The notes beneath the pieces were generated by a model. The model worked only from the letters and a program-made list of their open reading frames with translations. It did no database searches and was not told the DNA's origin. Below, in pieces: positions 9,373 through 17,394 of a stretch of 62,342 nucleotides of DNA. The position numbers were made by a program, and so were the translations under genes. Position 1 is the first letter of the stretch; every line of letters begins with the position of its first letter. The DNA lies in NCBI GenBank assembly GCA_900547155.1, contig URFH01000012.1:1-62342 (forward strand), written 5' to 3'. This DNA is from an uncultured bacterium (GTDB lineage: Bacteria > Cyanobacteriota > Vampirovibrionia > Gastranaerophilales > Gastranaerophilaceae).

Positions 9373-9402
9373 AGCAAAAGTTATTTTCAGGGGTTTTGTA
9401 TA
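9373..9402 (+). promoter_or_regulatory. Weak member of the GCAAT-N18 promoter class, for the AAA+/GWD-like pair
   Basis: AGCAAA (9373-9378), exactly 18 bases, then TGTATA (9397-9402). This matches the spacing seen at five stronger sites in the window. The upstream direct-repeat box is poor here (TTAAGGCTCATGTAAA at 9341-9356), so assignment to the class is tentative. Confidence 0.35.
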
Positions 9403-9429
9403 TTTACTATGATTATTTGAGGAATTTTG

Positions 9430-10935
9430 ATGAGAATTTGCAATATAAACAGCCGCATTCAGCCTATCGCGGGCCAAAACTCCAAAAACGAGAACGCAAC
9501 ACAGATACAGCCGAATTTTCAACAGACAAAACCGGTTTACAATATAAGTTTTCATTCACTCTGGGGAAAAAAATCCAGACCGGCAGAAAAATCAACACAG
9601 GAAACCGAGTTAAATGCAAATGACATGATACTTTCGCTCAAACTTGCTGACACGCTTCACCAACTGGATGAAAAAAGCCTTATTGCCATTGGAGATAGTA
9701 ATTCGGCAATGTTCAAAACTGTCATACAAGGTCAGCTGACAAAAGAAGACTCTTTTTTGCCAAATCCCAAGAAAATTGAAAAAATTTATGTAATAAATGA
9801 TTCCGGCATTGACCCGCTGCTGATTGGCAAGGGGGTAGATGATAAATTTTTAATCTACGGCAAGGCTCTAAATCTCAAAAAAGAAAAAAATGACTATTAT
9901 CCATACAAACATGAACCCGCAGAATGGAGCGATATAATAGAAAAAGAAAATAAAACCCGCATTAAACTAATAAAAACGCCCAAAGAATCCAACAATATCT
10001 TATACGACGAAAAATATCCTGTTGAAAGCTTTTTGACCAAAGGAATTGAGGTTGATGGGGGATTAATTATAAATGAAACTGCCGAAATCCGGCCGCAAAA
10101 AATAAAAAAATCAACCGGAACAACAAATCGCCCCGAAATTCCCTTTAGAACTTTCAGCGATGTTGCCGGTTTAAGCAAAACAATTGAAGTGGTAAAACGT
10201 AAAATTCTCTACCCTATGCTTTATCCGGAGGCGTTTCCTGACAGCAAAAACAGAGGAACAATCCTATACGGTCCACCCGGAACAGGCAAAACTCTGCTTG
10301 CGCTCGCTGTAATCGGAGAAGTCAAAAAAAGACAGGATAAAAACATCCACTGTATTCAGGTGGATGGCAGTTCATTGACGCATAGCCTTGTTGGTAAAAC
10401 CGAAGAAAAATGGCGTAAAATCTTTAAAGAAGCAAAAGAACATCAGCCATCATTAATTTTTATTGATGAAATCGACAATGTGCTCGGTAAAAGAGAAGAC
10501 GGTGAAAATTTTGTACACAACAACGGCGTTGTTTCGCAATTTTTGACGCTGACGGAAAATCTTGAAAAGAACAATGACAAAGTCTGGATTATAGGCGCCA
10601 CAAACCGCCCTGAAAACATTGACCCCGCAATAAAGAGAAACGGACGGTTCGGAAATCTTATCGAAGTGCCCGTTCCCGATGAAAAAGGCTGCCTTGAAAT
10701 CCTCAAGCACTACCTGAAAACGAAAAAAGTCAGCCCTGAGTTTAATCGTGAGATTTTTGCACGGGAATTGTTTAAAAACTCGGCAACAGGCGCAGATATT
10801 GCCGCTATCGTAGATAATGCGCGGGAAAACATGTTTGAACGCTGCGGTATTTTTGAAAAAATGGAAAAAGGCACATTTAAACAAAGCGATTTGGAGAAAC
10901 TTGAGTACAATTCACGGGATTTTAAGCTGCCATGA
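9430..10935 (+). CDS. AAA+ ATPase (FtsH/proteasomal-ATPase-like module) with unique N-terminus
   Basis: 501 residues. The C-terminal half is one complete AAA+ module: Walker A GPPGTGKT (about 281-288), Walker B LIFIDEID (342-349), sensor GATNRPE (389) and an arginine finger in KRNGRFGN. No protease or other known effector domain follows. Residues 1-235 match nothing I recognise; they are polar, have no signal peptide, and include NISFHSLWG near residue 40, similar to F-K-G motifs in neighbouring lineage proteins. GAGGA precedes ATG 9430; a TTG one codon earlier is less likely. The stop overlaps the GWD-like gene as ATGA, so remodelling of that protein or its glucan substrate is a reasonable guess. 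Confidence 0.85.
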   Translation: MRICNINSRIQPIAGQNSKNENATQIQPNFQQTKPVYNISFHSLWGKKSRPAEKSTQETELNANDMILSLKLADTLHQLDEKSLIAIGDSNSAMFKTVIQGQLTKEDSFLPNPKKIEKIYVINDSGIDPLLIGKGVDDKFLIYGKALNLKKEKNDYYPYKHEPAEWSDIIEKENKTRIKLIKTPKESNNILYDEKYPVESFLTKGIEVDGGLIINETAEIRPQKIKKSTGTTNRPEIPFRTFSDVAGLSKTIEVVKRKILYPMLYPEAFPDSKNRGTILYGPPGTGKTLLALAVIGEVKKRQDKNIHCIQVDGSSLTHSLVGKTEEKWRKIFKEAKEHQPSLIFIDEIDNVLGKREDGENFVHNNGVVSQFLTLTENLEKNNDKVWIIGATNRPENIDPAIKRNGRFGNLIEVPVPDEKGCLEILKHYLKTKKVSPEFNREIFARELFKNSATGADIAAIVDNARENMFERCGIFEKMEKGTFKQSDLEKLEYNSRDFKLP

Positions 10936-12533
10936 AAATAATGCCCGTTAAAACAACATTTATGCCGGGTTTTAAAGCCCACACTTATGATATTGAACCC
11001 AAATCCAGTGAAATTGTTGTACATACGGACAACAACCCTTATCTAGGGGAAGAACCTTATTTAGTATATGGAGATTCAGGTAAAAATGAAGTTAAAATGA
11101 AAAAAGAAAATGGATTATATTCTGCCAACGCTTATATTTTTACCCCTAATTTTAATTACCATATAAAATACAAAGATACAAATGCCATTGATAAAAAAGA
11201 CGGCAAAGATTATTCTCTGCCTGTAGAATCGTTAAAGCAAAATGCAACCAAAATACTCAGAAATCAATATAAACAGCCATTAATACATGCTTTTAATGAA
11301 GGTTCTGCTGTCGGAAAACTTTTATATAAGGAGTATTTTGATTACAGAGATTTTGAAAAGATTTCCGAGCCGGCTATCATTGTAACAAAAAGCGCAATCA
11401 TTCCTTCTTTAAACAATAAAAACATCCTGGGTTTTATTATGACAGAATATGACAGCGGAACGCTCGGGCATAGCGCGGCAAATTTAAGACACGAAACTGA
11501 ACTTAGTGCAGCGGTTTTAGATTCCGATTCTATTAAAAAATTAAAAAGTTTTAATGGTAAAAATGTAGAAATAACGGTCGCTGATAATGTTTTGGAGATT
11601 AGTGAAACAGATAAAGTGCCATCACCCAAAAAATTCCCAAAAATAGAGGTGCCAGATATGGAATACTGTGAAGAAATTCTGACTTCTGATAAATATTCAC
11701 CCGAGCTTGTCGGCGCAAAGGCAGTAAATTTAAGAAAATTAGAAGAATTAGTGAATAATGGGAAAATTGATGTAATAATTCCTAAATCAGTTGCACTCCC
11801 ATACGGTTTTATCGAAAAGAATTTTCCACCTCATACATATTATTTTAAAAATGAAGAAGAAAATGATGCACGAATGATTGATTTCCTCAAAAAACTTGAA
11901 GAAAAAGGGATTGATACTAAAAATATTATGGTTCGTTCAGCTTTTAACGGGGAAGATTTACCGAATTACTCTGCTGCAGGTTTATATCAGACATATATTG
12001 CACGTTCTGAAGACTTTTTTGAAGTATATGCGGCAGTTACATCCGCAGCAAATTCAAAAAATACAAGAAAAGCCATTGAATCAAGGATGCGGCATGGAAT
12101 TCCTGATGATAAAATTAAACCCTCAATAGTAATTCAAAATGCGATTCGGCCGGACTACAAATTTACCGTTTATACGGAATACGGTAAAGATAATCTTAGA
12201 ATTGATATGTATTCAGGCAAATTTCATAGTTTAGAAAATTACATTCAACCGCACGTATTTAACTATAATAAAAAAACAAAAGAACTAACTTATGATTCTA
12301 TTCAATTAGTCAACCCTTTTGTCACTTACGATGAAAACTTAAATGTTGTAAACATACCCCCTGTTGAAAATGATTTATCAAGTGACAAAAACTTGCTTAA
12401 ACAGGTGCAAAAACTTGTCGATAACGCCCTTGTAATAGAAAAAGAATTCGGAAAACCTCAGGATATTGAAGGAGGGTTTTTAGGCGGAGATATTTACCTC
12501 TGGCAAACAAGAAATATTGTCAAAAACGTTTAG
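10932..12533 (+). CDS. Glucan, water dikinase (GWD)-like protein
   Basis: 533 residues in three parts. Residues 1-100 are an unassigned beta-rich region with PGFKAH at 12-17. Residues 145-228 resemble the phosphohistidine swivel domain of plant GWD, with the candidate catalytic histidine in TLGHSAANLRHE (about 180). Residues 258-530 are a pyruvate-phosphate-dikinase-type ATP-binding domain: VGAKAVNLRKL, IPKSVALPYGFIE, VRSAFNGEDLPNYSAAGLY and PQDIEGGFLGGDIYLWQTRN. The order His domain then ATP domain, the ALPYGxxE phrase and QDIEGG point to GWD rather than PEP synthase, where the order is reversed. GWD phosphorylates alpha-glucan. Activity and substrate are inference; plant enzymes are more than twice as long. 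Confidence 0.75.
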   Translation: MKIMPVKTTFMPGFKAHTYDIEPKSSEIVVHTDNNPYLGEEPYLVYGDSGKNEVKMKKENGLYSANAYIFTPNFNYHIKYKDTNAIDKKDGKDYSLPVESLKQNATKILRNQYKQPLIHAFNEGSAVGKLLYKEYFDYRDFEKISEPAIIVTKSAIIPSLNNKNILGFIMTEYDSGTLGHSAANLRHETELSAAVLDSDSIKKLKSFNGKNVEITVADNVLEISETDKVPSPKKFPKIEVPDMEYCEEILTSDKYSPELVGAKAVNLRKLEELVNNGKIDVIIPKSVALPYGFIEKNFPPHTYYFKNEEENDARMIDFLKKLEEKGIDTKNIMVRSAFNGEDLPNYSAAGLYQTYIARSEDFFEVYAAVTSAANSKNTRKAIESRMRHGIPDDKIKPSIVIQNAIRPDYKFTVYTEYGKDNLRIDMYSGKFHSLENYIQPHVFNYNKKTKELTYDSIQLVNPFVTYDENLNVVNIPPVENDLSSDKNLLKQVQKLVDNALVIEKEFGKPQDIEGGFLGGDIYLWQTRNIVKNV

Positions 12534-12602
12534 CATGCCGGTTTTGCACCCTGCGCAAAATTGAACTGGCAATTGCGGGCAAAATAAAAGCCATTTCGAT
12601 AG

Positions 12603-13247
12603 TTATTCACGCAGCGACTCGATAGCTTCTTCAAAATCCTCGGATTTGTAGATGTATGAGCCGGCAACGAGGGAATTCGCGCCCAAATCACGACAGATTT
12701 TTCCGGTTTGCGCATTTATCCCGCCATCGACCTGAATTATAAGATTTTCAGGAGCATTTTGCCGGATTACAGGGATTTTTTCCGCACAATCCTGCATAAA
12801 ACTCTGCCCGCCAAAGCCCGGTTCAACAGTCATTATCAAAACCATATCAACCATCAAAAGATATCTCAAAATCTCCTGCGGCGGGGTTTTGGGCTTTATG
12901 GAAAGCCCGACAAGGATATCGTGCGATTTTATATGAGAAATTACGTCCTCTGTCATCTCCTGAGCAGCCTCATAGTGGAAAGTCAAAATATCAGCACCCG
13001 CTTTTACAAAATCCTCGACGTAATTCTGCGGATTATCAATCATCAAATGCACATCCAGAGGCACTTTTGAATAAGGTTTTATTGATTTTACAACAGGAGC
13101 GCCGATTGTGATGTTCGGCACAAAATGTCCGTCCATAACATCCACATGAATCCAGTCAGCGCCCGCATCCTGAACGATTTGAACATCTCTGGCAAGATTT
13201 GCAAAATCTGCCGACAAAATTGATGGTGAAACTATAACTTTTTCCAT
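12603..13247 (-). CDS. rpe: Ribulose-phosphate 3-epimerase
   Basis: Interconverts ribulose 5-phosphate and xylulose 5-phosphate in the pentose phosphate pathway; 214 residues. Motifs: SPSILSADFANL, the metal-binding HVDVMDGHFVPNITIG, DVHLMIDNP, and VEPGFGGQSF near the end. The frame is open upstream into rnc, but the protein clearly starts MEKVIVSPSILSAD, with AGGAGC just before it. Its ATG shares a base with the rnc stop (TAATG), so rnc and rpe are translationally linked. Confidence 0.96.
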   Translation of the reverse strand: MEKVIVSPSILSADFANLARDVQIVQDAGADWIHVDVMDGHFVPNITIGAPVVKSIKPYSKVPLDVHLMIDNPQNYVEDFVKAGADILTFHYEAAQEMTEDVISHIKSHDILVGLSIKPKTPPQEILRYLLMVDMVLIMTVEPGFGGQSFMQDCAEKIPVIRQNAPENLIIQVDGGINAQTGKICRDLGANSLVAGSYIYKSEDFEEAIESLRE

Positions 13248-13969
13248 TAAGATTGCTCCTTTGCTGGCAAGAGGTTCAAATTCTCGCACGCTTTCAGTGC
13301 AGCCTCCTGCTGTGCGGCCTTTTTCGATTTTCCGCAGCCCTGCGCAAGAATCTGCCCCTCGTAGCACACATTTACGAAAAATTCCTTTGCATGAGCCGCG
13401 CCTGTCTCTTTTACAAGCTTGTAAACCGGAAGATTTTTGGATTTGGACTGCGTATACTCCTGCAAAATCGCCTTAGGGTTTATTACCAGCTTGTTTTGCG
13501 CTATATCGTCAATCAATTCCGAAAAATTTGCCTTAAAAAAACTTTTTATTTCAGCGGTTTTGCCGCAAAGATAAAGAGCGCCGAGCATTGCCTCAAAAGC
13601 GCATGCCAGAATAGATTCATTGCAATGCAGCGATTTATCCGTTTCAGAAATGCGAATTTCTTGCTCCATTCCGAGTTTCAGCGCAATTTTTGCCAGAACT
13701 TCATCGCTGACAATATAAGAGCGTATTTTTGAGAGCTCGCCCTCGCGGGATTCAGGGAATTTTGCATAAAGATAGTCGCTCGCAACCAGCTTCAACACTG
13801 CGTCGCCGAGAAATTCAAGCCGTTCGTAGCAATTTGTATAAGGAACAGCCCCGTCCGAGCACAAAGAGGGGTGCGAAAAAGCAATTTCAAGAAGCTTTTG
13901 GGCCTCTTTTTGCTCTAACCCGACAACAGAATTCAAAAAATCCCTCAAATTAGAACAGTCCGACTGCAT
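13247..13969 (-). CDS. rnc: Ribonuclease III
   Basis: Double-strand-specific RNase that processes rRNA precursors and regulatory RNAs; 240 residues from ATG 13969. The catalytic signature ERLEFLGDAVL is intact and is paired with the distal acidic residues in AFEAMLGALYL. A C-terminal dsRNA-binding domain (about 160-232) contains NPKAILQEYTQSK and GKSKKAAQQEAALKA. The frame also contains a start at 13999, but 13969 has a purine-rich AAAGGCGG ahead of it. It overlaps the end of cdsA by 20 bases. Confidence 0.94.
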   Translation of the reverse strand: MQSDCSNLRDFLNSVVGLEQKEAQKLLEIAFSHPSLCSDGAVPYTNCYERLEFLGDAVLKLVASDYLYAKFPESREGELSKIRSYIVSDEVLAKIALKLGMEQEIRISETDKSLHCNESILACAFEAMLGALYLCGKTAEIKSFFKANFSELIDDIAQNKLVINPKAILQEYTQSKSKNLPVYKLVKETGAAHAKEFFVNVCYEGQILAQGCGKSKKAAQQEAALKACENLNLLPAKEQS

Positions 13970-14861
13970 GAACCGCCTTTCTTGCCAAATCAAGAACATC
14001 CAGAGCCAGCTGGTTGTTAATTACAAAATATTTGAAATAAAAATACGCAACCGGCGTGCTGAAAAGGTAGCTGTCCGCTCTGTCCAAAAAACCGCCGTGC
14101 CCTGGCAAAGAATTTCCAGAATCTTTTACGCCCGCGTCACGTTTAATCAAAGATTCAGCCAAATCGCCGATTTGTGCAAAAAATGTAATCAACAGCCCCG
14201 CAATCAATGACTGATACCAGAAAATATGCAGAAAATACCCGATTCCCATTGAAACAGCAATCCCGCAAAGAGTTCCGCCAACCGCACCCTCTACGGTTTT
14301 TTTAGGGCTGATAACCTGGGCCAGAGGGGTTTTGCCGAATTTTGACCCGAAAAAATAAGCCCCGACATCGGTAAACAATATCGTAAAGAACAGCAAAAAG
14401 ATAAATCCAAGCCCCGGGTTCAGTTTAATCGTAATGAGCCCGAGAGAATTCATCTCCAGCTGCCTTAAAAGAATCAAAAAGCAAGGCAAAAACCCGCCGT
14501 AGATAAATCCGAGCACTGTAGTGGCAACGTTTGCAATATAAGGCTGGCGGCCTTTGAACAAAACAGCCATAAATGCCCCGATTGTGCCAAAAGTCAGCAC
14601 CATTGGAACCAAATCAAAGCGCTGGAGCGTTGTAAGAATTACAAAAGCTATATCAACAGCGATAATAAGCCTTAAGAACGGGCGAAAACCTTTATTTCTA
14701 AGGATTGCGACGTATTCTTTTGAGCCCGCGTAAACAATGTACATTACGACAAGCATTAAAAGAAATCCGCCCGCAAAAACCGCACCCAGAACGGTAAAAC
14801 CGATTATTAAGCCGGTAATCAGCCTTAGCTTATTTTTATTGATTGATTCCAGAAAGCTCAC
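13950..14861 (-). CDS. cdsA: Phosphatidate cytidylyltransferase (CDP-diglyceride synthase)
   Basis: Multi-pass membrane enzyme making CDP-diacylglycerol from phosphatidate and CTP, the entry to phospholipid synthesis; 303 residues with about eight hydrophobic segments. The family signature is clear: SPKKTVEGAVGG, followed by GDLAESLIKRDAGVKDSGN and LPGHGGFLDRADS. The start is GTG, sharing a base with the frr stop (TAGTG). The gene lies between frr and rnc, an order common in bacteria. Confidence 0.95.
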   Translation of the reverse strand: MSFLESINKNKLRLITGLIIGFTVLGAVFAGGFLLMLVVMYIVYAGSKEYVAILRNKGFRPFLRLIIAVDIAFVILTTLQRFDLVPMVLTFGTIGAFMAVLFKGRQPYIANVATTVLGFIYGGFLPCFLILLRQLEMNSLGLITIKLNPGLGFIFLLFFTILFTDVGAYFFGSKFGKTPLAQVISPKKTVEGAVGGTLCGIAVSMGIGYFLHIFWYQSLIAGLLITFFAQIGDLAESLIKRDAGVKDSGNSLPGHGGFLDRADSYLFSTPVAYFYFKYFVINNQLALDVLDLARKAVHAVGLF

Positions 14862-15421
14862 TATACGGTCAAAACCTCTTTTTCTTTTTCAGAAGCAACG
14901 CTGTCGATAATTTTTACGTATTTGTCAGTTAATTTTTGGATTTCATCCTGCGAATCTTTTACTGTGTCTTCAGGAAGGTTTTCTGATTTTTCCAGCTTTT
15001 TAAGCTCATCAGTCATATCTCTTCTGATGTTTCTGATTGCAACTTTTGCTTCTTCTGCAATTTTCTTAACATCTTTTGAGATTTCTTTTCTTCTTTCTTC
15101 AGTCAAAGGCGGAAAAGTCAGGCGAATAACCATGCCATCGCTGTTAGGAGTAATTCCGAGTTCAGCTTTAATCATGGCTTTTTCGATTTCCTTGATAATC
15201 GACTTGTCAAAAGGAGTAATAACGAGCGTTTGACCATCCTGAACAGAAACCTGTGAAATTTGTCTTAAAGGTGTGGGAACACCGTAATATTCCACAACAA
15301 CCTTGTCCAGAATAAGCGGATTTGCTCTGCCTGTGCGGATAGAAGCAAACTCTTTTTTCAAAGCGCCGACCGCTTTTTCCATTTTTTCTTCACCCAATAT
15401 GAGTAATTCGTCAATTGCCAT
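14861..15421 (-). CDS. frr: Ribosome recycling factor
   Basis: Splits post-termination ribosomes together with EF-G; 186 residues, the standard length. Diagnostic stretches are ASIRTGRANPLILDKVVVEYY and the C-terminal VRNIRRD-type helix (VAIRNIRRDMTDELKKLEK). AGGAG precedes the ATG. Two bases separate it from pyrH, the usual gene pair. Confidence 0.98.
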   Translation of the reverse strand: MAIDELLILGEEKMEKAVGALKKEFASIRTGRANPLILDKVVVEYYGVPTPLRQISQVSVQDGQTLVITPFDKSIIKEIEKAMIKAELGITPNSDGMVIRLTFPPLTEERRKEISKDVKKIAEEAKVAIRNIRRDMTDELKKLEKSENLPEDTVKDSQDEIQKLTDKYVKIIDSVASEKEKEVLTV

Positions 15422-15423
15422 TT

Positions 15424-16149
15424 TTATTCTCCTACAAAAGTACCTAACGTTTCACCGCTCAAAAGCCTTGCAATACTTCCTTTTGCCGCAAAATCAAATA
15501 CGATAATCGGTATATGATTTTGTTTACAAAGAGCACATGATGCAGTATCCATAACTTTTAAGCCTTTAACTATTATATCATCATAAGTTATTTTGTCATA
15601 TTTTTTCGCATTTTTATTAACACGCGGATCATCAGAGTAAACACCGTCCACCCCGTTCTTAGCCATCAGCATAACCTGAGCGTCAATCTCAGAAGCTCTC
15701 AATGCGGCTGCTGTATCTGTTGTAAAGAAAGGATTTCCCGTTCCAGCGGCAAAAATAACCACACGATTTTTCTCAAGATGGCGAATTGCCTTGAATCTTA
15801 TGTAAGGTTCGGCAATTTTATCCATATCTATCGCCGATTGAACCCTGCAGGAAACATTCAATTTCCTTAACGCACTCTGGAGCGCAATTGCATTCATAAC
15901 AGTAGCGAGCATTCCGACATAATCGCCGCTCGCCTGATCCATTCCGAGCTTTGCGCTGTTTTTCATCCCGCGGAAAATGTTTCCCCCGCCCACAACAACT
16001 GCAATTTCAGCCCCCATGTCATGCGCAATTTTTATTTCGTTCGCAATCATCTCAACAGGCTTTTGGTCAATCCCGAATTGCTGGTCGCCAAGCAAAGCCT
16101 CGCCGCTGATTTTTAATAAAACTCTTTTGTACTTTAAATTACCACTCAT
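15424..16149 (-). CDS. pyrH: UMP kinase
   Basis: Phosphorylates UMP to UDP in pyrimidine synthesis; 241 residues of the amino-acid-kinase fold. It shows KRVLLKISGEALLG at the N-terminus, VVVGGGNIFRG, and the C-terminal LKVMDTASCALCKQN. AAGGAA precedes the ATG. It is followed immediately by frr in the same operon. Confidence 0.97.
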   Translation of the reverse strand: MSGNLKYKRVLLKISGEALLGDQQFGIDQKPVEMIANEIKIAHDMGAEIAVVVGGGNIFRGMKNSAKLGMDQASGDYVGMLATVMNAIALQSALRKLNVSCRVQSAIDMDKIAEPYIRFKAIRHLEKNRVVIFAAGTGNPFFTTDTAAALRASEIDAQVMLMAKNGVDGVYSDDPRVNKNAKKYDKITYDDIIVKGLKVMDTASCALCKQNHIPIIVFDFAAKGSIARLLSGETLGTFVGE

Positions 16150-16176
16150 ATTTTTCCTTAACTATGCTAAAAGCAG

Positions 16177-17280
16177 CTATTTTTCTATATCAATTATTGA
16201 AACACCGGGCCCGACAGCACTCGGAGCTGATGTCTGAGGCGGCTTTAGATTTGCAGTCAAAATATCCACACCGAATCTAACAGCCCTGTTAAACGCTGGA
16301 AATTCGGAGGAAGCCGGTGATTTTGCGACTATTGAAAGATACTGTTCATCCGTTACAACATCAAACTCCGGTTCCGGAGCCGTTTCACCATTAACAGGCA
16401 ATTTTCTGTCAAACAACAGATAATGTTTTACAAGGTTTCCGTCATTATTTTTGTAAATATAGAATTCTTCAGATACCGGATTAGATTTCGGTGCAGCTTT
16501 CAAGTCCAAAAATGAAACAATTGAATACACATTATTTTTATAAGTGAAATCTTTCAAAACACTAAATCTATAGCTGCCCGGAGCTAGGTTTGTATAATAA
16601 ACAGGTGCATACGGATTTTTCAATACGCTTCCTGCCGCATTCAGGTTTACTGGATAAGCACCCATGCCGTTTCTCTGGCTGAAATAAACTTTGAGGTTTT
16701 TTGAAACAAAAGTAATCAACCGGACATTTGGTTTTGCAATTCTTTCGTATTTTATTGCTTTTGTCCATAAAATTGCGTCAGATGAATCCGTTTTTACAAG
16801 CAAACCCAGAATATCTGTGCCTTTAGCTGCCGGCAGAAAGTAATAATTGTTCCCGTTAAGGTCATGGGCTCTGTATTTTGCAGGAATCATCGATGGAAGA
16901 ACAGAAATCCCGTATTGCGGAAAATCAAATTTTTTCACAGCGGATTGTCCTGCGGAATTCGCCGTTTCCGGAGTGAATTCAGGCACATTCTCCAGCTCTT
17001 CTCTTGTTACAATCGTTTCCATTTTTTCAGAACGTCTGACCGGAGTAACTTTCATTTTGGCGTTCTGCGCCATTGCCATGAATTCCATTTCACTGGTATC
17101 GGTTTTGGTTTCAGTGGAATCCGTTTTTTTAATTTTAGAAACAAAAGAATTTGTTGCTGTTTGTTCGTTTTGTAATTTCTGTTGCTCAAACTTGCTTGCA
17201 CGGTGGCTCAAATCAAAGAGCATTCCGCCCATGACAACAAAGACCATGCAAATTATTATTATTCTGTACTTATTCTCCAT
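16177..17280 (-). CDS. Membrane-anchored protein of unknown function
   Basis: 367 residues, not recognised. One hydrophobic segment at about 6-22 (IIIICMVFVVMGGMLFDL) follows a short charged start, with no cleavage-like site, so it is probably a signal anchor. Residues 25-115 are polar and low-complexity, rich in K, T, S and E. The rest (about 120-345) looks folded and beta-rich with many aromatic residues. The C-terminus is proline- and alanine-rich. It sits between pnp and pyrH on the same strand but is cut off from pnp by a terminator, so it may head the pyrH-frr-cdsA-rnc-rpe transcript. Confidence 0.7.
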   Translation of the reverse strand: MENKYRIIIICMVFVVMGGMLFDLSHRASKFEQQKLQNEQTATNSFVSKIKKTDSTETKTDTSEMEFMAMAQNAKMKVTPVRRSEKMETIVTREELENVPEFTPETANSAGQSAVKKFDFPQYGISVLPSMIPAKYRAHDLNGNNYYFLPAAKGTDILGLLVKTDSSDAILWTKAIKYERIAKPNVRLITFVSKNLKVYFSQRNGMGAYPVNLNAAGSVLKNPYAPVYYTNLAPGSYRFSVLKDFTYKNNVYSIVSFLDLKAAPKSNPVSEEFYIYKNNDGNLVKHYLLFDRKLPVNGETAPEPEFDVVTDEQYLSIVAKSPASSEFPAFNRAVRFGVDILTANLKPPQTSAPSAVGPGVSIIDIEK

Positions 17281-17349
17281 AAATAATTATCCAAATCTAG
17301 TATATACTTATAAGTTTAAAATAATTCCGAATAAAAGTAAACTTGTAAC

Positions 17350-17374
17350 AAAAAAGAGCTCCGAAAAGGAGCCC
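17350..17374 (-). terminator. Rho-independent terminator after pnp
   Basis: On the minus strand GGGCTCC-loop-GGAGCTC (7-bp stem with one G-T pair) is followed by TTTTTT. It lies 21 bases after the pnp stop. Confidence 0.88.
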
Positions 17375-17394
17375 TTTTCCGTTTTTTAAGGTTT

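Noticed and set aside
12708..13070. Open frame on the + strand opposite rpe
   Set aside because: Shadow of rpe; no start signal or domain.
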